From NCBI GenBank assembly GCA_947039275.1, contig CAMQYL010000001.1, positions 62,001 through 126,000 of the forward strand: DNA of 64,000 nucleotides. Direction: 5' to 3'. Numbering within the stretch: the first letter of the stretch is position 1; each line of letters begins with the position of its first letter. The stretch comes from Amulumruptor sp947039275 (GTDB lineage Bacteria; Bacteroidota; Bacteroidia; Bacteroidales; Muribaculaceae). Below, piece after piece: positions 57,501 through 64,000 of the stretch. The notes under the pieces are model-generated. The model was not told the DNA's origin. It made no database searches and saw nothing but the letters and a program-made list of their open reading frames with translations. Both the position numbers and the translations under genes were made by a program.

Positions 57501-57794
57501 GAGGGCTGTCTGACCGCCGAAGGCGAGCAGGATGCCGTCAGGACGCTCCTTCTCTATGACCTTTTCAACGAAATAAGGGGTCACGGGCAAGAAATAAATC
57601 TTGTCGGCGAAACCGTCAGAAGTCTGCACGGTGGCAATGTTGGGGTTGATGAGGATTGTCTCGATACCCTCCTCCTTCAACGCTTTCAGTGCCTGGGAGC
57701 CGGAGTAATCAAACTCGCCAGCCTCGCCTATCTTGAGAGCACCGCTTCCGAGCAGAAGCACTTTATGGAAGTCAAATCTATTAGTCTGCGACAT
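54558..57794 (-). CDS. carB: Carbamoyl-phosphate synthase large subunit
   Basis: 1078 aa, full length. Two homologous ATP-grasp halves: the N-half ([45 protein letters not shown]) makes carboxyphosphate and carbamate, the C-half ([36 protein letters not shown]) makes carbamoyl phosphate. The C-terminal methylglyoxal-synthase-like allosteric domain begins near residue 945 ([11 protein letters not shown]). It serves arginine and pyrimidine synthesis and follows carA by 61 bp. Confidence 0.97.
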   Translation of the reverse strand: [1078 protein letters not shown]

Positions 57795-57855
57795 GTGAAT
57801 ATGATGATGTTGTGGTGGGATATGTAGTGTTAGATGGATAAACTGGGTCTCGATG

Positions 57856-58926
57856 TCAGAGCAACGCTATGAATTCGTCAAACAGGAACTCTGTATCCTT
57901 GGGACCGCTGGATGCCTCGGGATGGAACTGAGCCGAGAAAAACGGCTTGCTCTTGTGGCGTATGCCCTCGTTGGTGCCGTCATTCATGTTGACAAACAGG
58001 GGCTCCCAGTCAGCCGGCAGCTTGGAGCTGTCGACAGCGAATCCGTGGTTCTGCGAAGTGACAAAGCACTGGTCGGAATTGACTCGGCGCACAGGCTGGT
58101 TATGGCTGCGGTGTCCGTATTTTAGTTTGTAAGTCGTAGCTCCGGCTGCCTTTGAGAGAAGCTGGTTGCCCATGCAGATGCCACAGATAGGTTTGCCTAT
58201 CTCTATGGCTTTACGGATATTTTCCACGGTCTTCTCCGCCATATCGGGGTTGCCAGGACCGTTGGATATAAACAAGCCGTCGTAAGGTATGGTGGTGAAA
58301 TCATAATCCCAGGGGACACGCACCACTTTGACTCCGCGGCGTGTCAGACAGCGGATGATATTGTGCTTCACACCGCAGTCCACGAGCACGACTGTCTTGT
58401 CACCCTCGCCATGATATTCCACATCCTTGCATGACACCTTGGCTACAAGATTCTCCTTGTTGGGGTCGTAGAAATCCACGTCTTCTGCACCCTCTACCAC
58501 GATTTTTCCGAGCATCGAGCCGTGCTCGCGCAGATGTTTTGTCAGGGCGCGTGTATCTATGCCGTAGATACCCACTATATTTTCCTCTTTGAGCCAGTCG
58601 GCAAGGCTGCGGTCAGCCTGCCAGTGGCTGTGGTCATAGGTGTAGTCCTGCGCTACTATTGCCTGGCAATGTATGCGGTCACCTTCGTAATATTCGCTGA
58701 CATCATCTTTCTGCCGTCTCGGCGGCACTCCATAATTGCCGAGGATGGGGTAAGTCGTGACCAGTATCTGTCCCTCATAGGAGGGGTCGGTCAGACTCTC
58801 AGGATAACCCGTCATGGCGGTGTTGAAAACTACTTCACCGGCTGTGGAACCCTCATAGCCGAATGATTTCCCTTCAAAGGTTGTGCCGTCTTCAAGAGTG
58901 AGGACAGCGCGTTTCGTTTCACGCAT
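57856..58926 (-). CDS. carA: Carbamoyl-phosphate synthase small subunit
   Basis: 356 aa from the ATG at 58926 (RAVLTLEDGTTFEGKSFG). The N-terminal CPSase domain (to about 160) is followed by a class I glutamine amidotransferase with GICMGNQ (nucleophile Cys) and QFHPEASSGP (His-Glu). It supplies ammonia to CarB. An upstream extension would run over the promoter and is rejected. It heads the carAB operon and is divergent from the TPR kinase-like gene. Confidence 0.96.
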   Translation of the reverse strand: MRETKRAVLTLEDGTTFEGKSFGYEGSTAGEVVFNTAMTGYPESLTDPSYEGQILVTTYPILGNYGVPPRRQKDDVSEYYEGDRIHCQAIVAQDYTYDHSHWQADRSLADWLKEENIVGIYGIDTRALTKHLREHGSMLGKIVVEGAEDVDFYDPNKENLVAKVSCKDVEYHGEGDKTVVLVDCGVKHNIIRCLTRRGVKVVRVPWDYDFTTIPYDGLFISNGPGNPDMAEKTVENIRKAIEIGKPICGICMGNQLLSKAAGATTYKLKYGHRSHNQPVRRVNSDQCFVTSQNHGFAVDSSKLPADWEPLFVNMNDGTNEGIRHKSKPFFSAQFHPEASSGPKDTEFLFDEFIALL

Positions 58927-58982
58927 AGTCTGTAAAGATGGTGGAGAATTTTTCCGTTTGATTGAAAAACCTATAATCGGGG

Positions 58983-59014
58983 CAAAGTTACTCAAAAAAT
59001 CCCTACTGTGCAAC
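58983..59014 (-). promoter_or_regulatory. Promoter of carAB
   Basis: On the minus strand: GTTG at 59014-59011 as the -33, 20-bp gap, -7 TAACTTTG (58990-58983), 57 bp before the carA ATG. Confidence 0.72.
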
Positions 59015-59081
59015 AATGGTTTCACCATACTGGAATATTACATTTTTTAACGAAGATGGCACAATCCCAAATAAAAATCGC

Positions 59082-59089
59082 TATATTTG
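59082..59089 (+). promoter_or_regulatory. -7 element of the TPR kinase-like gene
   Basis: TATATTTG, 21 bp before the ATG at 59110. No clear -33. It supports the choice of the short start, because longer starts would precede the promoter. Confidence 0.5.
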
Positions 59090-59109
59090 CATCATATCTT
59101 ATCACATCC

Positions 59110-61215
59110 ATGCAATCCATAACCAGACACATCTTAGCAGCTGTCCTCATATTGACAGCATTATGCGCCCGAGCCTCCACCGAGCTGTCAGCATTTGAAA
59201 AACAACAGATAATAGACAGCATCAAAGCCGGATTAACTAATAAGATAAATTCCACCGAGCGAATCAGTATGCTGACCGACATCTTCGACCTTACGAACAG
59301 CATCTCACTGAAAGACTCCGTAGGCTCCGCCATATACAACTTGGCATTACAGACCGGCAACAGCGAAGACGGGCTTAACATACTGCGCCATCTCGGCAAT
59401 CTGCATGTCAAAGAGGATTCGTTGCTGGCAATAGATATCAACCGTGCCAAAAGATTCCAGCCCTCGCCGACACGCGACATGACTGTGACATTTTTAAGGA
59501 TGCTACGTAACCACAACGGTCTATGGTACGCTGACGAAAAGACACGTACCCACCGCCTGCAGCAGCTCCTCGACATGGTCAATGCCAACCCTCCGACCGA
59601 CATATATGAGAAAATCGTGCTGCTACATGCTCTATGCCTATATATAGGCAACACTTCGCAGGGAGATATGCTGATACACTACATGAACAAGCTGGAAGAA
59701 CTGGTGGAATCGCTTCCAGAAGACCACACACCCCTGCGTAATGCATTCTACACCCAGGCAGCCATCATATACCGTCTCAACGATGACTATGAAAAAGGCT
59801 TACAGATAGACCGCAAGCGGCTTGAAGCCATCGGAATGCTGGAGAAAAGCAATGCGAAAGCGGGACGCAAATACCGCAACTACAATGCACACTATTACAT
59901 CATCTACACCCACATGCTCAGCAACTACCCCCTGCTGTCGGACAAGGAGGTAGAAAGCATATATGCGAAAATACAGGCATTGCTGAAAACAAACGACCTC
60001 GCAGCCAACACAGAGGCACACTCCGGACGCGCCGAAATCTACTATGCGATGCATCACAAACGCTATGACGAAGCCCTGAAGCTCATATATAAAAATAAAG
60101 ACAACTATTACAACCGCTCATATCTCCACATCCTGTACAGGCTGATGGTAGAGTGCGGGCGTAAGACAGGCAATAAAGAGGCACTGCTGGACGGGCTGGA
60201 AGGATATAACAGCGTATTGGAAAAAACCATCAAGACCCGAATGCAGGAAAAAGCCCAGGAACTCCAGATCATATATGACATCAATGAGCTGAAGGAACAG
60301 AACCTCAAACGCGAGCATCAAGCCACCAGGACTCGCACCATGATGCTGATGACGGGTACGATAGTCCTGTTTGTGCTGCTTGTGGTCCTGTTTTTCATGT
60401 ACCATCGCATGCGCAAACTCGCTTCCCATCTTAAGAAGAGCAACACCGACCTGAAAATCGAGAAAGCCAACATACAGAAAGCACAGGCTGACCTTGTGAA
60501 AGCCCGTGACGATGCACAGGCTGCCAACCGCACAAAATCTGATTTCATCAAAAACATGAGCAACGAAGTGGAAGGACCCCTGCATGTTATCAATGAATAC
60601 ACCAATCTGCTGATAGACTGTGTGGATACAGGAGACAAGCCCTATCTGCGCGATTTCTCAAATAAAATACAGTTCAACTCCGAGTTGCTCCTCAACCTCT
60701 TCTCTGACGTGCTGACGCTGGCACAGGCTGACAATAATACCCTGTCAGTACACCCGAAGAAGATCGACCTGAAAATGATATGCGACAATGCCATAACCGT
60801 CATCCGTCACCACGCAAGCAAAAATGTCCGTGTCGGATTAGCACCTGACCTACCGGACGTGCAGATAGACACCGATCCCCATAGGTTGTCGCAGATTCTA
60901 TACCAGCTGCTGTCAAACGCAGCCAAATTCACCACCGAAGGCTCTATCGAGCTGTCATACCAGGTACTGCCCGCTGTCAATACTGTGAAAATAAGCGTGA
61001 CCGACACAGGCATAGGCATAAACGAGGAGGACCAGGACAGGATTTTCCAGAGATTCAGCAAACTTGACAGTTCTTCACAAGGAGCGGGGCTCGGATTGGC
61101 ACTGGCACTACAACTCGCACAACTGCTGGGTGGCCATATCGAGCTCGACACCACTTATGATAATGGATCGCGGTTCATCCTTACCATCCCGATGACATCC
61201 ATCCCTACAGCATAG
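59110..61215 (+). CDS. TPR sensor with histidine-kinase-like module lacking the acceptor His
   Basis: 701 aa. Signal peptide 1-22, periplasmic helical TPR-like region to about 400, a transmembrane helix near 411-433, coiled coil, a HisKA-like dimerisation helix and an HATPase domain. The ATPase keeps the N box (LSQILYQLLSNAAKF near 593), G1 DTGIGI (632), F box QRFSKL and G2 GAGLGL. The H box reads FIKNMSNEVEGPLHVI: the phospho-accepting His of the usual MSHE is Asn485 (codon AAC). No receiver or response-regulator gene is adjacent. It may be a pseudokinase, a phosphatase, or use another residue such as the nearby His in PLHVI. Confidence 0.85.
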   Translation: MQSITRHILAAVLILTALCARASTELSAFEKQQIIDSIKAGLTNKINSTERISMLTDIFDLTNSISLKDSVGSAIYNLALQTGNSEDGLNILRHLGNLHVKEDSLLAIDINRAKRFQPSPTRDMTVTFLRMLRNHNGLWYADEKTRTHRLQQLLDMVNANPPTDIYEKIVLLHALCLYIGNTSQGDMLIHYMNKLEELVESLPEDHTPLRNAFYTQAAIIYRLNDDYEKGLQIDRKRLEAIGMLEKSNAKAGRKYRNYNAHYYIIYTHMLSNYPLLSDKEVESIYAKIQALLKTNDLAANTEAHSGRAEIYYAMHHKRYDEALKLIYKNKDNYYNRSYLHILYRLMVECGRKTGNKEALLDGLEGYNSVLEKTIKTRMQEKAQELQIIYDINELKEQNLKREHQATRTRTMMLMTGTIVLFVLLVVLFFMYHRMRKLASHLKKSNTDLKIEKANIQKAQADLVKARDDAQAANRTKSDFIKNMSNEVEGPLHVINEYTNLLIDCVDTGDKPYLRDFSNKIQFNSELLLNLFSDVLTLAQADNNTLSVHPKKIDLKMICDNAITVIRHHASKNVRVGLAPDLPDVQIDTDPHRLSQILYQLLSNAAKFTTEGSIELSYQVLPAVNTVKISVTDTGIGINEEDQDRIFQRFSKLDSSSQGAGLGLALALQLAQLLGGHIELDTTYDNGSRFILTIPMTSIPTA

Positions 61216-61256
61216 CCCACAGCTACCCGGTACTCTAAGTTTGTCTCCATTATCTC

Positions 61257-61344
61257 TGTAGGGACATGCCGTGGCATGTCCGCATTACGCAACATTTTTA
61301 ATTGCAACACATGATGGGCGGACATGCCGCGGCATGTCCCTACA
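61257..61344. repeat. Paired inverted hairpin repeat, copy 2
   Basis: Units at 61257-61283 and 61318-61344 in opposite orientation, the same family and arrangement as 7973-8048, with a different centre. It lies between convergent genes and could act as a terminator. Confidence 0.9.
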
Positions 61345-61366
61345 AGGGTAGGATATGGCATTATTC

Positions 61367-63334
61367 TTACTGCATCTCCTCGTACTCCATGGATGCCAGC
61401 TCCCACAGGCTCATGGCGTTTTCGAGCTGCTTGGTGAGGGAGGCATGGAGAGCATAATCTTCCTCGGTCAACGCTTCACCCGATGACATACGCGCCTCAA
61501 GATCCTTGATGGCTTGCTCCCGCTGCGCCACATCTTTCTCGGCATCCTCTACCTTCTTGCGGGCGCGGCGCAGAGCCTTGTCACGCTCGCGCTGCTCGGC
61601 ATAGCTGAGCTTAGGCACAGACGCTTCCTTAGTCCCGGCTGCAGGCTTCGGAGTCTCAGCCTTGGGAGTCTCCTTATCTTTCGGAGTCGGTGAAGACGGT
61701 TTCGCAGCCTCTAATTGGGCAAGTGAATCAAGCTTTTTCTTCTCCAAAAATTCATATATGCCGCCGAGGCACTCACGCACCTTGCCGTCGCCAAATTCGT
61801 AGACTTTTTCCACCAGACCGTCAAGAAATTCACGGTCATGGCTCACGACGATGACTGTGCCGTCAAAGTCCTTTATCGCCTGTTTCAACACATCCTTTGA
61901 CGCCATGTCAAGATGGTTGGTAGGTTCGTCAAGAATAAGCAGGTTGACCGGCTGAAGCAGCAGGCGTATCATAGCCAGACGGGTACGCTCGCCACCCGAG
62001 AGCACTTTGACCTTTTTGTCAGATGCTTCTCCGCCAAACATGAAGGCTCCGAGTATGTCGCGTATCTTAGTGCGGATATCCCCCACTGCCACCCGGTCGA
62101 TGGTGTCAAATACGGTCAGCTCGCCGTCCATCAGCGAAGCCTGATTCTGTGCGAAATATCCGATCTGGACGTTATGTCCGATCTTCAGTTCGCCGGTATA
62201 GGGAATTTCACGCATTATGCACTTGACCAGAGTCGACTTGCCCTCGCCGTTTTTGCCCACGAAAGCCACTTTTTCACCACGCTTGATGGTAAACGTGGCA
62301 TGGTCAAACACCTGGTGGTCGCCGTAAGCTTTGCCTACATTATCGGCTATCACAGGATAATCTCCCGAACGTGGCGCGGGCGGAAAACGGAGATTGAGAC
62401 GCGATTTGTCTACCTCATCCACCTCTATCCGCTCTATCTTGGCGAGCTGTTTGATGCGGCTCTGCACCTGCACACTCTTCGTGGCTTTGTAGCGGAAACG
62501 CTCTATAAAGTCCTCCGTATCCTGTATCTGCTTCTGCTGATTGAGATAAGCACGCATCTGCTGCTCGATACGCTCCTTGCGAAGCTCCACGAATTTAGAG
62601 TAATTGACGGAGTAATCATAGATCTTGCCCAGCGAAATCTCGATGGTGCGGTTGGTCACATTATCGATAAATGCACGGTCGTGGCTGACCAGCACCACAG
62701 CCTTGGCACGATTGACCAGAAACGACTCGAGCCACTGGATAGATTCAATGTCAAGGTGGTTGGTAGGCTCGTCAAGCAGCAACACATCGGGATGTCCCAG
62801 AAGCAGTTTGGCAAGCTCGATGCGCATGCGCCAACCGCCCGAAAACTCGCACGTCGGTCGCGTGAAGTCATCGCGACGAAATCCGAGACCTATCAATGTA
62901 CGCTCCATCTCAGCATCATGGTTCTCGGAATTTTCGTATGTAAGCCGCTCGGTCAGAGTGGTCATGCGGTCTATGAGATCCTGATATGAGGCACTTTCAT
63001 AGTCAGTGCGTTCCGACAGTTCAGCCGTATAACGGTCAAGTTCCTGCTGCATGGCATCGATATGCGCAAATGCCTTGCGCACCTCCTGCTCCACAGTCAG
63101 AGTATCGTTGACCTGCATATGCTGCGGCAGATAGCCTACCGTTACATCCTTGGGGACTGCCACTGACCCTGACGTGGGCGACTGGATGCCGGCGATGATC
63201 TTGAGCATCGTGGATTTGCCGGCGCCGTTCTTGCCCACGAGAGCTATGCGGTCACGCGGATTGATGACGTAGTTGATATTGTCAAAAAGAGCTTTGGCAG
63301 AGAACTCCACCGAAAGGTTCTGTATGGAAATCAT
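61367..63334 (-). CDS. ABC-F family ATPase
   Basis: 655 aa, soluble, two ABC domains and no membrane segment. Domain 1: GKNGAGKST, FSGGWRMRIELA, LLLDEPTNHLD. Domain 2: GKNGEGKST, LSGGERTRLAM, LILDEPTNHLD. The inter-domain linker (about 235-320) has the KSVQVQSRIKQLAK pattern of ABC-F translation factors. A Pro/Lys/Glu-rich spacer (about 545-590) leads to a C-terminal coiled coil (RRARKKVEDAEKDVAQREQ), as in Uup/YheS-like proteins. It probably acts on the ribosome. No sign of an acquired antibiotic-resistance type is evident. Confidence 0.93.
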   Translation of the reverse strand: MISIQNLSVEFSAKALFDNINYVINPRDRIALVGKNGAGKSTMLKIIAGIQSPTSGSVAVPKDVTVGYLPQHMQVNDTLTVEQEVRKAFAHIDAMQQELDRYTAELSERTDYESASYQDLIDRMTTLTERLTYENSENHDAEMERTLIGLGFRRDDFTRPTCEFSGGWRMRIELAKLLLGHPDVLLLDEPTNHLDIESIQWLESFLVNRAKAVVLVSHDRAFIDNVTNRTIEISLGKIYDYSVNYSKFVELRKERIEQQMRAYLNQQKQIQDTEDFIERFRYKATKSVQVQSRIKQLAKIERIEVDEVDKSRLNLRFPPAPRSGDYPVIADNVGKAYGDHQVFDHATFTIKRGEKVAFVGKNGEGKSTLVKCIMREIPYTGELKIGHNVQIGYFAQNQASLMDGELTVFDTIDRVAVGDIRTKIRDILGAFMFGGEASDKKVKVLSGGERTRLAMIRLLLQPVNLLILDEPTNHLDMASKDVLKQAIKDFDGTVIVVSHDREFLDGLVEKVYEFGDGKVRECLGGIYEFLEKKKLDSLAQLEAAKPSSPTPKDKETPKAETPKPAAGTKEASVPKLSYAEQRERDKALRRARKKVEDAEKDVAQREQAIKDLEARMSSGEALTEEDYALHASLTKQLENAMSLWELASMEYEEMQ

Positions 63335-63367
63335 ATGATGGTCGGATGACGTAAGAATAATCGGAGT

Positions 63368-63399
63368 GCAAAGTTACGGACTTTGCAGCCGTTATGCAA
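63368..63399 (-). promoter_or_regulatory. Promoter of the ABC-F gene
   Basis: On the minus strand: GTTG (63399-63396) as -33, 20-bp gap, -7 TAACTTTG (63375-63368), 34 bp before the start codon. Confidence 0.72.
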
Positions 63400-63471
63400 C
63401 CCTACAGATATAACAACAGCGGAGTGCACCGTGGCACTCCGCTGGATATGGATTAAGGATGACAGTCGATA

Positions 63472-64000
63472 TCAGAATATCACCTGGAGACGAGCCTGGA
63501 TGGTGTTGACATGGCGATTGTACATAGCCGCGCTTGATGATACATTGGTGTAGCTATAGCGCAGACGAGCCAGGAAATACTTATTGAAGTAATAGTTGAA
63601 GGTGATAGAGGCATCGTTAGTGCGGCCGCCATAGATACCGGCATCAGCATATGTGGCATCGGTGTAATTGTAACCGAGTACACACTCAAGGGTCTTGGGA
63701 CCAGGAGTGGCAAGACCTGCGTCACCATGAGAATAGCCATAGTCCTTGCCGATCAATATGCCACGGAGCAATCCGTAGACACCCTGTGCCTGATAGTGCT
63801 TGAGACCACCTTTACGATTGACATTCATGTAGTAATACTGACCCTCGAAAGCGAAGCGGTTCATAGCTACGAGCCATTCGGGCGAGAGCTTGAACACGCT
63901 GCGGGCATTGCTGATGTTGGCACCGAGCATATCCACACTGCATACGCGGGTCGGGAACGTAGCAGAATATTCGAAGTATCCTTCAGAAGCCTCCGATTTG
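63472..64000 (-). CDS. Outer-membrane porin (porin O/P-like), C-terminal part
   Basis: At least 175 codons; the frame stays open to the window edge, so the start is outside. Alternating aromatic strands (AMNRFAFEGQYYYMNV, LECVLGYNYTDAT, ITFNYYFNKYFLARLRYSYTNV) end with LQVIF, a terminal Phe typical of outer-membrane barrels. The pattern resembles phosphate-selective porins O and P of Bacteroidetes. The 3' end is followed by a short gap and the divergent-facing ABC-F promoter. Confidence 0.8.
   Translation of the reverse strand, partial: KSEASEGYFEYSATFPTRVCSVDMLGANISNARSVFKLSPEWLVAMNRFAFEGQYYYMNVNRKGGLKHYQAQGVYGLLRGILIGKDYGYSHGDAGLATPGPKTLECVLGYNYTDATYADAGIYGGRTNDASITFNYYFNKYFLARLRYSYTNVSSSAAMYNRHVNTIQARLQVIF

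Noticed and set aside
61913..62989. 358-codon plus-strand frame opposite the ABC-F gene
   Set aside because: Shadow of a well-supported ATPase gene.

Overview
The window looks like a Bacteroidales chromosome segment, most likely a gut Muribaculaceae-type organism (inferred). Supporting signs are promoters of the Bacteroidetes form (TTTG or TTG, a 19-21 bp gap, then TAnnTTTG), large families of SusC-like outer-membrane beta-barrels, lipoproteins with Bacteroidetes-style lipoboxes, and core gene orders such as sppA-lpxK-PNP-thiL. I saw no tRNA, rRNA, IS element or CRISPR array.

Layout. (1) 1-8570, + strand: end of a nonribosomal peptide synthetase (C-terminal end of a C domain, then A-PCP-C-A-PCP-reductase; its 5' end lies outside the window), a MATE exporter fused to an RsbW-like ATPase domain, and an Sfp-type phosphopantetheinyl transferase. 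This is a compact NRPS cluster, probably making a reductively released dipeptide aldehyde, alcohol or pyrazinone. (2) 8560-11510, - strand: a TraB/GumN-like secreted protein, then an ABC ATPase, permease and GntR regulator with overlapping genes. (3) 11816-41581: an accessory island. It holds two parallel radical-SAM/SPASM peptide modules, each with a GG-leader Cys-rich precursor, a maturase, a DUF3244-like secreted protein and an outer-membrane barrel. It also has a C39-peptidase ABC exporter followed by a 66-aa HlyD-like stub, two membrane-spanning TPR/HTH regulators, seven outer-membrane barrels in total, and a lipoprotein gene interrupted by an in-frame TAA. (4) 42241-64000: conserved housekeeping genes: thiL, PNP, lpxK, sppA, nfeD-like, SPFH, trkH, trkA, dxs, mgsA, carB, carA, a TPR histidine-kinase-like protein without the acceptor histidine, an ABC-F ATPase, and the end of a porin gene.

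How the island may work (inference). The precursors would be modified by their SPASM maturases, cleaved after the GG and exported by the C39 transporter. The outer-membrane barrels would carry products out or in, or give immunity. Six island promoters share a box of the form TTACAnA-N8-GCCAAA at a fixed distance from the -7 element, which suggests a dedicated regulon. Four of them also carry a far-upstream inverted motif pair 85-86 bp apart, with total spacing conserved at 225-226 bp. The two TPR/HTH regulators are natural candidates to act on these sites.

Non-coding repeats are unusually rich. There is a small hairpin family (arms GGACATGCC/GGCATGTCC), a large nested palindrome at 24.0-24.2 kb, and two copies of a composite palindrome array at 13.5-14.2 and 41.6-42.2 kb. 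The two array copies are in the same orientation and bracket the peptide/OMP island.
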